Positions 7,652 to 16,672 are shown, counted from the first letter of the stretch. The stretch is 64,000 nucleotides of DNA from an uncultured Castellaniella sp. (GCF_937988725.1 NZ_CALKHS010000010.1:62001-126000); one strand, 5' to 3'. Made by a program: numbers and translations. Notes: generated by a model not told the origin, from the letters alone.

Positions 7652-8607
7652 CCCAGCAGCACCTGAAAGTCGCCCTGGCCGGGGCGGGGGCCTTCGGCAT
7701 CAAGCACCTGGACGGCATCGCCCGCATCGACGGCGTGGACGTCGTCGCCCTGGTCAGCCGCGACCTGGACAAGACCCGTGCTGTGGCGCAGAAGTACGGC
7801 ATCGAACAATCCTCCACCGACCTGGACGATGTCCTCAAGCGTCCGGACGTCGATGCCGTCATTCTGTGCACACCCACGCAGATGCATGCGGCCCAGGCCA
7901 TGGCCTGCCTGCGGGCCGGCAAGCATGTGCAGGTCGAAATCCCCATGGCCGATACCTTGCGGGACGCGCAGTCCCTGGTGGACCTGGCGCGGCAAAGCGG
8001 CAAGGTCGCCATGTGCGGCCACACGCGCCGCTTCAATCCCAGCCATCAGTACGTGCATCAGCGCGTCCAGGCGGGTGAATTCCACATCCAGCAGATGGAC
8101 GTGCAGACCTATTTCTTCCGCCGCACCAACATGAACGCGCTGGGCGAGCCGCGCAGCTGGACCGACCACCTGCTGTGGCACCACGCCGCCCACACCGTGG
8201 ACCTGTTCGCTTATCAGTGCGGCAGCCCGGTGGTGAAGGCGCATGCCGTGCAGGGGCCGATCCACCCGACGCTGGGCATCGCGATGGACATGTCCATCCA
8301 GCTGCAGGCGGCCAACGGGGCCATCTGCACCTTGTCGCTCAGCTTCAACAATGACGGCCCGCTGGGGACGTTCTTCCGCTACATCGGCGACACCGCCACC
8401 TACATCGCCCGCTACGACGATCTGGTCACCGGGCGCGACGAAGTCATCGACGTCAGCCGGGTGGACGTGTCCATGAACGGCATCGAATTGCAGGATCGCG
8501 AGTTCTTCGCGGCGATCCGTGAGGGGCGGGAACCCAACGCCAGCGTGGCCCAGGTCCTGCCGTGTTATCAGGTTCTGCATGACCTAGAGCAACAGCTAGC
8601 CGGCTGA
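7648..8607 (+). CDS. ligC: 4-carboxy-2-hydroxymuconate-6-semialdehyde dehydrogenase (LigC/PmdC)
   Basis: This 319-residue NADP-dependent Gfo/Idh/MocA-type oxidoreductase oxidises the hemiacetal form of the ring-cleavage product to 2-pyrone-4,6-dicarboxylate. The Rossmann motif is VALAGAGAFGIKHLDGI (residues 8-24); the EKP-like motif of the family appears as VEIPMAD (about residues 98-104). The C-terminal domain contains RSWTDHLLWHHAAHTVDLFAY, a LigC-like stretch. The start overlaps the dioxygenase beta stop by four bases. It ends the enzyme part of the operon; 37 bases later an ABC transport block begins with its own ribosome site (CCAGGAG). Confidence 0.94.
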   Translation: MTQQHLKVALAGAGAFGIKHLDGIARIDGVDVVALVSRDLDKTRAVAQKYGIEQSSTDLDDVLKRPDVDAVILCTPTQMHAAQAMACLRAGKHVQVEIPMADTLRDAQSLVDLARQSGKVAMCGHTRRFNPSHQYVHQRVQAGEFHIQQMDVQTYFFRRTNMNALGEPRSWTDHLLWHHAAHTVDLFAYQCGSPVVKAHAVQGPIHPTLGIAMDMSIQLQAANGAICTLSLSFNNDGPLGTFFRYIGDTATYIARYDDLVTGRDEVIDVSRVDVSMNGIELQDREFFAAIREGREPNASVAQVLPCYQVLHDLEQQLAG

Positions 8608-8644
8608 GAACCGGTGTTTCCATCATCTTCCCAGGAGTGAGACC

Positions 8645-9820
8645 ATGAAATTCATCAAGACCCTAGGGGCGATGGCGCTGGCCTTCAGCACCGCCGCCGC
8701 CTTCAGTCCGGTTCAGGCCAAAGACCTCAAGATCGGCATCGTCATGCCCATGTCCGGACCGTTCGCCGCCCACGGCAAGCAGATCCAGCACGGCATCGAC
8801 CTGTACATGGCCGAACACGGCGATGAAGTGGCCGGACGCAAGGTCAAGATCATCATCAAGGACGACACCGGCATTTCTCCCGCCGTGGCCAAGCGCCAGG
8901 CGCAGGAACTGCTGATCAAGGACAAGGTTGACATCCTGGCGGGCTTCACCCTGACGCCGAACGCCTTTTCCGTCGCGCCCCTGGCCACCGAGGCCAAGGT
9001 CCCGATGGTCGTGCTGAACGCGGCGACCTCGTCGATCACCGAAAAGTCCCCCAACATCGTCCGGGTGTCGATGACCCTGCCGCAGGACACGGCCCCGATG
9101 GCGCAGTGGGCGTACGCCAACGGCATCCGCTCGGTCTATACCCTGGTCGCCGATTACGGCCCCGGCCATGACGCCGAAAAGCAGTTCCAGAAGACCTTCA
9201 CGGAACTGGGCGGCAAGATCATCGGCGAAGTCCGCACGCCGGTCGCCACCCCCGACTACGCGCCCTACCTGCAGCGCATCAAGGACGCCAAACCCGACGC
9301 GGTGTTCCTGTTCGTGCCCAACGGCGAGCAGGGCGTGGCGCTGGCCAAGGGCTTCAAGGAACGCGGCCTGGACAAGGCCGGCATCAAGGAACTGGCCACG
9401 GGCGACGTGACCGACGAAGACGTGCTGAACGCGATGGGCGACGCCGCCATCGGCATGATCACGTCCTTCCATTATTCCGCAGCCCACGATTCGCCGGAAA
9501 ACAAGGCCTACGTGGCGGCCTATCATAAGGCCTATCCCAACGACCGCCCGAACTTCGTGTCGGTGGCCGGCTATGACGGCATGCACCTGATCTACGCCGC
9601 CCTGGAAAAGACCAAGGGCGACGCGGGCGCGGCGGCCTTCATGGATGCCGTCAAGGGCATGAAATGGACCAGCCCGCGCGGCCCGGTGGAAATCGATCCG
9701 CAGACGCGCGACATCGTCCAGAACGTCTACATCCGCAAGGTCGAGAAGGTGGACGGCGTGCTGCAGAACGTGGAATTCGACACCATCAAGGCGGTGAAGG
9801 ATCCCGGCAAGCAAGGCTGA
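8645..9820 (+). CDS. ABC transporter periplasmic substrate-binding protein, branched-chain amino acid/aromatic acid type
   Basis: The 391-residue LivK-like protein (periplasmic binding protein type 1 fold, Peripla_BP_6) starts with a clear Sec signal peptide of about 25 residues ending SPVQA. The mature part begins KDLKIGIVMPMSGPFAAHG, the usual ligand-loop start. Its position directly after the protocatechuate enzymes suggests it binds protocatechuate or a related lignin aromatic acid rather than an amino acid; this is inference. It replaces the MFS/PmdK-type permease found in Comamonas. Two strong stem-loops follow the gene, probably raising its transcript level over the membrane genes. Confidence 0.9.
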   Translation: MKFIKTLGAMALAFSTAAAFSPVQAKDLKIGIVMPMSGPFAAHGKQIQHGIDLYMAEHGDEVAGRKVKIIIKDDTGISPAVAKRQAQELLIKDKVDILAGFTLTPNAFSVAPLATEAKVPMVVLNAATSSITEKSPNIVRVSMTLPQDTAPMAQWAYANGIRSVYTLVADYGPGHDAEKQFQKTFTELGGKIIGEVRTPVATPDYAPYLQRIKDAKPDAVFLFVPNGEQGVALAKGFKERGLDKAGIKELATGDVTDEDVLNAMGDAAIGMITSFHYSAAHDSPENKAYVAAYHKAYPNDRPNFVSVAGYDGMHLIYAALEKTKGDAGAAAFMDAVKGMKWTSPRGPVEIDPQTRDIVQNVYIRKVEKVDGVLQNVEFDTIKAVKDPGKQG

Positions 9821-9826
9821 TCCGTG

Positions 9827-9864
9827 CGGGCGGCGGCGGTGATCCGATGCCTCTCCGCCGCCCG
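9827..9864 (+). repeat. Perfect 10-bp stem-loop after the binding-protein gene
   Basis: CGGGCGGCGG at 9827-9836 pairs perfectly with CCGCCGCCCG at 9855-9864 across an 18-base loop. With no T run it looks like an mRNA-stabilising or processing hairpin, as found between malE and malF, rather than a terminator. Function is inferred. Confidence 0.55.
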
Positions 9865-9875
9865 GTTTCCTGTGG

Positions 9876-9902
9876 AGGCGGCGCCCCGGTGGCGCGCCGC
9901 CT
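9876..9902 (+). repeat. Perfect 9-bp stem-loop just before the permease gene
   Basis: AGGCGGCGC at 9876-9884 pairs with GCGCCGCCT at 9894-9902 around a 9-base loop. Together with the preceding hairpin it fills most of the 104-base gap between the binding-protein and permease genes. It ends 22 bases before the permease ATG. Confidence 0.55.
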
Positions 9903-9924
9903 GTCTGACCCTCCAGGATGAATC

Positions 9925-10782
9925 ATGACTATATTATTCGACGGCCTTGCCTACGGCATGCTGCTGTTTCTGATCAGCGTCGGGCTGTCCGTGACCCTGG
10001 GCCTGATGAACTTCGTCAACCTGGCCCATGGCGCTTTCGCCATGCTGGGCGGCTACGCCTGCGTGATCCTGCTCAATGGCTACGGGGTGCCTTTTCTGGC
10101 GACCCTTCCCGTGGCCGTCATCGTGCCGGCCATCGCCGGCGTCATCCTGGAACGGCTGCTGTACCGGCGCCTGTATGCGGCGTCGGAACTGGACCAGGTG
10201 CTGTTTTCCATCGGCCTGGTGTTCATGGCGGTCGCGGCGGCGCACTATTTCTTCGGCGCCCAGCAGCAGCCCCTGCACCTGCCCGCCTTCCTGTCCGGAC
10301 AGATCCACGTCATGCCGGGGCTGGACGTGGGCGTCTATCGCCTGTTCCTGATCATCGCCGGCCTGCTGGTGGCGGTGCTGCTGCAGTGGTCCGTGATCCG
10401 CACTTCGTTCGGCGCCCGCCTGCGGGCCGCCGTGGACAACCAGCGCGTGGCGCGCGGCCTGGGGGTGGACGTCAACCGCGTCTTCAGCCTGACCTTCGCG
10501 CTGGGTTCGGCCCTGGCGGGCCTGGGCGGCGCCCTGGGCGTGGAGATGCTGGGTCTGGACCCCGAATTCCCCGTCAAGTATCTGGTGTACTTCCTGATCG
10601 TGGTGTCGGTGGGCGGCAGCGGCAACATCCTCGGCTCCCTGTATGCCGCCATCCTGCTGGGGGTGGCCGACGTGGCCGGCAAATACTACATCCCCCAGGT
10701 GGGCGCCTTCATCATCTACGCCGTCATGGTGGTGACGCTGATCTATCGTCCGCATGGCCTGTTCGGCCGCTCTCACAAATAG
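9925..10782 (+). CDS. ABC transporter permease, LivH type
   Basis: The 285-residue integral membrane permease of the branched-chain amino acid ABC family (LivH) has about eight hydrophobic segments. The family start is clear (LSVTLGLMNFVNLAHGAFAM). The coupling region EAA-like loop contains RAAVDNQRVARGLGVDVNRVF, where the ATPase docks. Its ribosome site is the CAGGATG region just before the ATG. The next permease gene starts nine bases after its stop. With its LivM partner it forms the membrane channel of the importer predicted to bring an aromatic acid into the cytoplasm. Confidence 0.93.
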   Translation: MTILFDGLAYGMLLFLISVGLSVTLGLMNFVNLAHGAFAMLGGYACVILLNGYGVPFLATLPVAVIVPAIAGVILERLLYRRLYAASELDQVLFSIGLVFMAVAAAHYFFGAQQQPLHLPAFLSGQIHVMPGLDVGVYRLFLIIAGLLVAVLLQWSVIRTSFGARLRAAVDNQRVARGLGVDVNRVFSLTFALGSALAGLGGALGVEMLGLDPEFPVKYLVYFLIVVSVGGSGNILGSLYAAILLGVADVAGKYYIPQVGAFIIYAVMVVTLIYRPHGLFGRSHK

Positions 10783-10791
10783 GATGCCGAC

Positions 10792-11844
10792 ATGACGACT
10801 TCTTTCCTGTCCGGGGCGGGCGCCGACCGGGGGGCGCAGCGAACCGAAGCGCTGGCCGCGTACCGCCGCTCGGCCCACTGGAAGCCCCTGGAATACCTGT
10901 TCTGGTGCCTGCCGGTCCTGGCGTATTTCGCCTTCCCGGGCAACTACCTGCTGCTCAGCCAGATCGCCATCACCGGCCTGTTCGCCCTGTCGCTGGACCT
11001 GATCTTCGGCTATGCCGGCGTGATTTCCCTGGGCCATGCCGCCTTCTTCGGCATCGGCGCCTACACCGTGGGCCTGCTGGGTTCCCATGGCCTGGGAGAC
11101 CCCTTGCTGGGGCTGGCGCTGGCGGCGTTCTTCGCCGGGTTGGTGGGTTTTCTCAGCAGCTTCCTGCTGCTGCGGGGCAACGACCTGTCGCGCCTGATGG
11201 TTACGCTGGGCGTGGCGCTGATGCTCTATGAGCTGGCCAACAAGTTCACCAGCATCACGGGCGGCGTCGACGGCATGCCGGGCGTCGAGATCAAGCCCAT
11301 CCTGGGGATTTTCAATTTCGACATGTTCGGCCGAGTCGGCTTCATCTATTCGGTGATCGTGCTGTTCGTCCTGTTCTGGCTGGCGCGCCGCATGGTGTAT
11401 TCGCCTTTCGGGCAAAGCCTGCGCGGCATTCGCATGAACGTGCTGCGCATGCCGGCGCTGGGCGTGCCGGTCAACAGGCGCCTGGTGAAGATCTACACCA
11501 TTGGCGCGGCCTACGCCGGGGTGGCGGGCGCCTTGCTGGCCCAGACCAACCAGTTCGTGTCCCTGGACGTGCTCAGCTTCCAGCGTTCGGCCGATCTGCT
11601 GCTGATCCTGATCCTGGGCGGCGCCGGGCACCTGTACGGCGGCCTGGTCGGCGCCGTGGTCTTCGTCATGATCAATTATTTCCTGTCCGACATGAACCCG
11701 CAGTACTGGCAGTTCTGGCTGGGCCTGATCCTGGTGCTGGTCGTGCTGTTCGCGCGCGGCGGCATTCTGGGCACGGCGCAGCAATGGATGCGATCGGCCC
11801 GGCACAGGGCCCAGGCCACTGCCCGCACGGAGTCCTCTTCATGA
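10792..11844 (+). CDS. ABC transporter permease, LivM type
   Basis: The 350-residue LivM-like permease has a hydrophilic N-terminus of about 35 residues, followed by a series of membrane helices. Family marks are the region LSLDLIFGYAGVISLGHAAF and the docking loop GQSLRGIRMNVLRMPALGVPV. The C-terminus is short and basic. The stop codon overlaps the next ATPase start by four bases. It pairs with the LivH-type protein. The long N-terminal tail is common in LivM and gives no specific clue. Confidence 0.92.
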   Translation: MTTSFLSGAGADRGAQRTEALAAYRRSAHWKPLEYLFWCLPVLAYFAFPGNYLLLSQIAITGLFALSLDLIFGYAGVISLGHAAFFGIGAYTVGLLGSHGLGDPLLGLALAAFFAGLVGFLSSFLLLRGNDLSRLMVTLGVALMLYELANKFTSITGGVDGMPGVEIKPILGIFNFDMFGRVGFIYSVIVLFVLFWLARRMVYSPFGQSLRGIRMNVLRMPALGVPVNRRLVKIYTIGAAYAGVAGALLAQTNQFVSLDVLSFQRSADLLLILILGGAGHLYGGLVGAVVFVMINYFLSDMNPQYWQFWLGLILVLVVLFARGGILGTAQQWMRSARHRAQATARTESSS

Positions 11845-12590
11845 ACGCGGTTCTGCAAACCCACGACCTGGTCCGGCGTTTCGGCGGCTTCGTCGCCACC
11901 GATCAGGTGAATCTGGCCATCCCCGCCGGCGCGCGCCATGCCCTGATCGGCCCCAACGGAGCGGGCAAGACCACTCTGATCAATCTGCTGACCGGCTACC
12001 TGGAGCCCACCTCCGGGCGGGTCAGCCTGATGGGGCAGGACGTCACCCGCATGCCGCAGCACGAGCGCTGCCGCCAGGGCCTGGTGCGCACGTTCCAGAT
12101 CAATCAGCTCTTCATGGGCATGACGGTGCTGGAATCCGTGGCCCTGGCCGTCAGCGAGCGCCAGGGGCTGGGCTTCCAGTGGTGGAAGCCGCTGTCGGCC
12201 CGCGCGGACGTGCTCGACGAGGCGGCCGAGATCCTGGACCGGCTGAAGCTGCTGCCCGATGCCTATGAAACCACGCGCGACCTCGCGTACGGCCGCCAGC
12301 GGCTGATCGAAATCGCGCTGGCGCTGGCCTTGCGCCCCAAGGTCCTGCTGCTGGACGAACCGGCCGCGGGCGTGCCCACGGGCGAATCCCGCGAACTGTT
12401 CGACACCATCGCGCAGCTGCCGCGCGACGTCACCATCCTGCTGATTGAACACGACATGAATCTGGTTTTCCGCTTCGCCGAGCGGATTTCGGTGCTGGTG
12501 TCCGGGGCCCTGCTGCTGGAAGACACCCCTGAAGTCATCGCCCGCCACCCCAAGGTCAAGGAAGTCTATCTCGGAGAATCCCATGGCTGA
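11841..12590 (+). CDS. ABC transporter ATP-binding protein, LivG type
   Basis: This is the 249-residue LivG-like ATPase. Walker A is GPNGAGKTT (about residues 36-44), Walker B is VLLLDEPAAG and the switch His is in LIEHDM. The ABC signature is degenerate: the usual LSxG-Q is replaced by DLAYGRQRLIEIALAL, which is normal for LivG. The start ATG overlaps the permease stop. The stop lies inside the start of the next ATPase gene (8-base overlap), so both ATPases are translationally coupled. It energises the importer as a heterodimer with the LivF-like fusion protein. Confidence 0.94.
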   Translation: MNAVLQTHDLVRRFGGFVATDQVNLAIPAGARHALIGPNGAGKTTLINLLTGYLEPTSGRVSLMGQDVTRMPQHERCRQGLVRTFQINQLFMGMTVLESVALAVSERQGLGFQWWKPLSARADVLDEAAEILDRLKLLPDAYETTRDLAYGRQRLIEIALALALRPKVLLLDEPAAGVPTGESRELFDTIAQLPRDVTILLIEHDMNLVFRFAERISVLVSGALLLEDTPEVIARHPKVKEVYLGESHG

Positions 12591-13917
12591 ACTCCTGCGC
12601 ATGGAAAACGTCTGGGCCGGATATGGCGACGCCATCATCCTGGAGGACCTGTCCTTTTCGCTGGCGGCGGGCGACAGCTTGGCCTTGCTGGGGCGCAACG
12701 GCATGGGCAAGACCACGCTGCTGGCCACCCTGATGGGCGCGACCCGGCTGCGCAAGGGCCGGATCTTCTTCGAGGACCGCGACATCGCCCGGGTGCCCAG
12801 CCATTTGCGGGCGCGGGCGGGCCTGGGCTGGGTGCCCCAGGAACGCGACATCTTCAAATCCCTGACGGTCGAGGAGAACCTCACCGTCGTCGCCCGTCCC
12901 GGGGAATGGACGCTGGATCGCGTCTACGACCTGTTCCCGCGTCTGCGGGAACGCCGCGCCAATCTGGGCAATCAGCTCTCGGGGGGCGAACAGCAGATGC
13001 TGGCCATGGGCCGGGCGCTGATGCTCAACCCCAAGGTGCTGCTGCTGGACGAGCCCCTGGAAGGCCTGGCGCCCCTGATCGCGCAGGAACTGCTGCACAT
13101 CATCGACCGCATGGTCACGGAAGGACGCATGGCCGTCATCCTGGTCGAGCAGCATGCGCGGCAGATCCTGCCGATCACGCGCCAGGCCCTGATTCTGGAG
13201 CGCGGCAAGGTCGTGTACGCCGGCGACAGCGACGCGCTGCTGCGGGACGGCGCCATGCTGGACCGCTGGCTGGGGGCGGGGTCGACCGAACAGGAATCGC
13301 CGGCGGGCGTTTCGGGCGCGGCCCAAGAGGCGCCGATTCCGGCCATCGAGGCGATCCACGAGGAGCACCGGGCCATCGCGGCCATCCTGAGCGCCTTGTC
13401 GCGCGTCCTGGATGGCATCGAGTCGGGCCGCCTGCAGCCCGATTTCAAGTTGCTGGCCAGCCTGGTGGAGTACATCTCGGAAATGCCCGACAAGCTGCAT
13501 CACCCCAAGGAAGACCGCGTCTTCGCGCTGTTGCGCGCCAAGACCCGCAACCTCGACGCCGAACTGGACCAGCTGGAAGCCGAGCACCGCGACGCCGTGC
13601 CGGCCACCAGCCGGCTGGACCGGGCTCTGGTCGCCTATCTCCAGGGCGGGGCGGATGCCTTTCACGGGTTCCGGGATGCCGTGCGCGCCTACACCGCGCA
13701 TGAATGGGTGCATCTGAACATGGAAGAATCCCGCATCCTGCCGGAAGCGCGGCGCCTGTTCAGCGCAGAGGAATGGCGGGACATCAATGCGGATTTCGCG
13801 CGCAACGGCGATCCCTGGTCGGGCCAGGGCAACCGCTACGCCGAACTGTTCAAGCGTATCGCCAACCTGGCGCCGGCCCCGGTCGGCGTGGGCGGATCGG
13901 GGCCGGGCGGGGATTGA
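12583..13917 (+). CDS. LivF-type ABC ATPase fused to a C-terminal hemerythrin (HHE) domain
   Basis: The protein has 444 residues against about 235 for normal LivF. Residues 1-232 are a complete LivF ATPase: Walker A GRNGMGKTT (37-45), Q-loop WVPQERD, signature LSGGEQQ (132-138), Walker B VLLLDEP (152-158) and switch His191. A 25-residue Ala/Pro/Glu-rich linker (about 233-257) leads to a hemerythrin-like HHE domain (258-410). Candidate diiron ligands are His262, His306/His307, Glu310, His335, His373, His377 and Glu381. Such domains are usually separate 150-190-residue proteins that bind O2 or respond to oxygen, NO or iron. Fused to an importer ATPase in an operon for an O2- and Fe(II)-dependent dioxygenase, it could gate uptake. 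The fusion is seen; the role is inferred. Confidence 0.92.
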   Translation: MAELLRMENVWAGYGDAIILEDLSFSLAAGDSLALLGRNGMGKTTLLATLMGATRLRKGRIFFEDRDIARVPSHLRARAGLGWVPQERDIFKSLTVEENLTVVARPGEWTLDRVYDLFPRLRERRANLGNQLSGGEQQMLAMGRALMLNPKVLLLDEPLEGLAPLIAQELLHIIDRMVTEGRMAVILVEQHARQILPITRQALILERGKVVYAGDSDALLRDGAMLDRWLGAGSTEQESPAGVSGAAQEAPIPAIEAIHEEHRAIAAILSALSRVLDGIESGRLQPDFKLLASLVEYISEMPDKLHHPKEDRVFALLRAKTRNLDAELDQLEAEHRDAVPATSRLDRALVAYLQGGADAFHGFRDAVRAYTAHEWVHLNMEESRILPEARRLFSAEEWRDINADFARNGDPWSGQGNRYAELFKRIANLAPAPVGVGGSGPGGD

Positions 13918-13940
13918 CGGCCGTCCCGGCCGCCGCCGCT

Positions 13941-14843
13941 TCAGGTCTCCTGGTAGAGCTCCAGGACCAGGCTGCGCAGCCAGCGGTGGGCGGGGTCGCC
14001 GTCCTGCCGGCGGCTCCAGTGGATGCCCACGTTGAAGTCGCGCAGCGGGAAATCCGCCTCGACGATGGCGTAGCGCCTGGCCGGCTCGAACGAGCGGGCG
14101 ATGTTGCGCGGGATGATTACGGCCAGGTCGCTGCTGTCGATGACGGAGGGCAGGGCCATGAAGTGTTCCGTCGTCAGCCGGATGCGGTCCTGCATGTGCA
14201 GGGCTTCCAGCGCGGTATGGGTATAGGCGTGGGTGCGCACGGCGATGAACTCCAGCGCCCGGATGTCGTCCAGCGGGATCGGCGCCGCGCGGCGCGTCCG
14301 GGTGAAGGGATGGTGCTGGCGCATCAGGACGATGTAGCGGTCCTGGAACATCACCGCTGACTGCATGCCCTGCAATCCCGGCAGGAAGCCGAAGGCCAGG
14401 TCGATGCGGCCCTGGTCCAGGGCGGGCGCCAGGTCCGGCATGGCCAGGCGCATGGTTTCGATGCGGGCGTGCGGAGCCCGCTGGCGCATCGCCTGCGCCA
14501 GGCGGGGCAGGAACTGGCCTTCGCCGATGTCCGTCATGTGCAGGCGAAAGCGCCGGTCCGAGCGCAGCGGGTCGAAGGGCGCCGAGTCCAGCGCGGCGCT
14601 TTCCAGGGCCTGCAGGGCGTCGCGGATGGGCTGCGCCATGCGCTGCGCCCGGGGCGTGGGCGCCACGCCGCCGGCCGCGCGGACGAACAGCGGGTCTCCG
14701 ACCAGATTGCGCAGGCGTGTCAGCCCCTGGCTGACGGCGGGCTGCGTCAGGTCCAGCAGGGCGGCCGCCTGGCTGACGCTGCCAGCGCCATATACGGCGT
14801 CGAAGACCCGCAGCAGGTTGAGGTCCAGGTTCTTGTTATTCAT
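13941..14843 (-). CDS. LysR-type regulator divergent from benzoylformate decarboxylase
   Basis: This is a 300-residue LysR-type regulator of the NodD/LinR-like branch. It starts DLNLLRVFDAVYGAGSVSQAA with the helix-turn-helix LTQPAVSQGLTRLRNLVGD. The TPRAQRMAQPIRDAL segment and the effector domain GRIDLAFGFLPG follow. It is divergent from the decarboxylase gene across a 157-base region that is AT-rich next to its own start (14844-14890), where LysR sites are expected; I could not define one box with confidence. It converges with the transporter fusion gene, with 23 bases between stops. It probably controls the benzoylformate genes to its right, but a role for the left operon cannot be excluded. 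Confidence 0.88.
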   Translation of the reverse strand: MNNKNLDLNLLRVFDAVYGAGSVSQAAALLDLTQPAVSQGLTRLRNLVGDPLFVRAAGGVAPTPRAQRMAQPIRDALQALESAALDSAPFDPLRSDRRFRLHMTDIGEGQFLPRLAQAMRQRAPHARIETMRLAMPDLAPALDQGRIDLAFGFLPGLQGMQSAVMFQDRYIVLMRQHHPFTRTRRAAPIPLDDIRALEFIAVRTHAYTHTALEALHMQDRIRLTTEHFMALPSVIDSSDLAVIIPRNIARSFEPARRYAIVEADFPLRDFNVGIHWSRRQDGDPAHRWLRSLVLELYQET

Positions 14844-15000
14844 GATTCTAATAAACGATATCTAGATTATTTTATTGATTTATATCATGGCGGCTTTCAT
14901 CATGCCTTCAACGGCTTGTCCGCCGCCGATGCGGGCAGGCTTCACAAGACAGCGGCGGCGACCGGCCCCCCTGAAGATTGAAGAAGATCCGGAGGACGAC

Positions 15001-16620
15001 ATGCACGCAGATGCGCTCATCGAACGCGTATCCCATCCCCAGGACGCCGGCCGGGTGCCGGTGCGCCAGGCCGTCACCGATCTGCTGCGGCAGTTCGGCG
15101 TGACGACGCTCTTCGGCAATCCGGGCTCCACCGAACTGGGGCTGTTCCTCGATTTCCCCTCCGATTTTCGCTATGTGCTGGGGCTGCAGGAATCCGTGGT
15201 CGTCGGCATGGCGGACGGCTATGCCCAGGCCACGCGCAATGCGGCGTTCATCAACCTGCATTCCGCCGTCGGGGTGGGGCATGCCATGGGGGCCATTTTC
15301 ACGGCCTACAGGAATCGCACGCCGCTGGTGATCACGGCCGGCCAGCAGTCGCGGGCCATCCTGCCCTACGATCCCTTCCTGTTTTCCAGCCAGGCCACCG
15401 AACTGCCCAAGCCCTACGTCAAATGGAGCATTGAGCCGGCCCGCGCCGAAGACGTGCCCCAGGCCATTGCGCGCGCCTACTACATGGCCATGCAGCCGCC
15501 CTGCGGCCCGGTGCTGGTGTCGGTGCCGGCCGACGATTGGGGGCGCCTGTGCGAGCCGGTGCTGGCCCGCCAGGTCAGCCGCTCGGTGCGCCCGGACCCG
15601 CTGCTGCTGGATCAGATCGGCCGCCAGCTGGATGCCGCGCGGCGTCCCGCCTTCGTCCTGGGGGCCGCCGTCGATCGGGACGGCGCCTGGGACGACGTCG
15701 TGGCGCTGGCCGAACGCCATCGCGCCGCCGTCTGGATGGCGCCCATGTCGGGGCGCAACGGCTTCCCGGAAGACCACCCCCTGTTCGCTGGCTTCCTGCC
15801 GGCGTCCCGCGAGCGCATCGTCGAACTGCTGGGCGGGCGCGATTTCATTCTGGCCCTGGGCGCGGCGGCCTTCACCTATCACATCGAAGGCGAGGGCCCG
15901 CACATTCCGGCGGGCAGCGTCCTGGCGCAGATCGTCGACGATCCCAATACCCTGGCCTGGGCGCCGGTCGGCACCGCCGTCCAGGGCAGCGTGCGCCAGA
16001 GCGCGCGCGATCTGCTGGCCCGCCCGCGGCCCGCGTCGCGCCGGGATCCGCCGGCGAGGCCGCCCGCGCCGCGCGCCGAGCCCGCGCCCCTGATGTCGGT
16101 GGCCTATGCGCTGCAGACCCTGGCCGCCGTCCGCGCGCCGGATTCCATCATCGTCGAGGAAGCGCCCAGCGCGCGGCCGGTGATGCAGCGCTACCTGCCG
16201 ATCCTGCGGCCGGAGACCTTCTATACGATGTGCAGCGGCGGCCTGGGGTTCGGCCTGCCCGCCGCCGTCGGCGTGGCTTTGGGCAAGCCGGACCGGAAAG
16301 TCATCGGCGTGCTGGGAGACGGCTCCAGCATGTATTCGATCCAGGGGCTCTGGAGCGCCGCGCAGCTGGGCCTGCCCATCACCTTCCTGATTCTCAAGAA
16401 CCGTAGCTATGCCGCCCTGCGGGAGTTCGCCCCCGTGTATGGGTTCACCGAAGGAGATGCGCTGCACGGCGTGGATCTGCCCGACATCGATTTTGTGGCG
16501 CTGGCCCGGGGCCTGGGCTGCGAGGCGATGCGCGTGTCGGACCCGGACGCTCTGCCGGCCGCGTTGCGCGAGGCCCTGGACACGAAGCGGCCAGTTCTGC
16601 TGGAAATCGAAGTGGCCTGA
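15001..16620 (+). CDS. mdlC: Benzoylformate decarboxylase-like thiamine diphosphate enzyme
   Basis: The 539-residue ThDP-dependent decarboxylase converts benzoylformate (phenylglyoxylate) to benzaldehyde and CO2. It follows Pseudomonas MdlC along its length. The active-site residues of that enzyme are kept: Ser in FGNPGSTELG, Glu in LQESVVVG (ThDP activation), His in INLHSAVG and a second His in FTYHIEGEG. The ThDP/Mg motif is GDGSSMYSIQGLWSAAQ. The ATG follows CCGGAGGACGAC. The next gene is an aldehyde dehydrogenase 52 bases on, which would oxidise benzaldehyde. No mandelate dehydrogenase or racemase gene is present, so the substrate may be imported already as a 2-oxo acid. Related 2-oxoacid decarboxylases are the alternative. 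Confidence 0.85.
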   Translation: MHADALIERVSHPQDAGRVPVRQAVTDLLRQFGVTTLFGNPGSTELGLFLDFPSDFRYVLGLQESVVVGMADGYAQATRNAAFINLHSAVGVGHAMGAIFTAYRNRTPLVITAGQQSRAILPYDPFLFSSQATELPKPYVKWSIEPARAEDVPQAIARAYYMAMQPPCGPVLVSVPADDWGRLCEPVLARQVSRSVRPDPLLLDQIGRQLDAARRPAFVLGAAVDRDGAWDDVVALAERHRAAVWMAPMSGRNGFPEDHPLFAGFLPASRERIVELLGGRDFILALGAAAFTYHIEGEGPHIPAGSVLAQIVDDPNTLAWAPVGTAVQGSVRQSARDLLARPRPASRRDPPARPPAPRAEPAPLMSVAYALQTLAAVRAPDSIIVEEAPSARPVMQRYLPILRPETFYTMCSGGLGFGLPAAVGVALGKPDRKVIGVLGDGSSMYSIQGLWSAAQLGLPITFLILKNRSYAALREFAPVYGFTEGDALHGVDLPDIDFVALARGLGCEAMRVSDPDALPAALREALDTKRPVLLEIEVA

Positions 16621-16672
16621 TGGCGGAACGCGATCCGGACACCCCATTGTTTGCTATGCACAGGAGGACATC

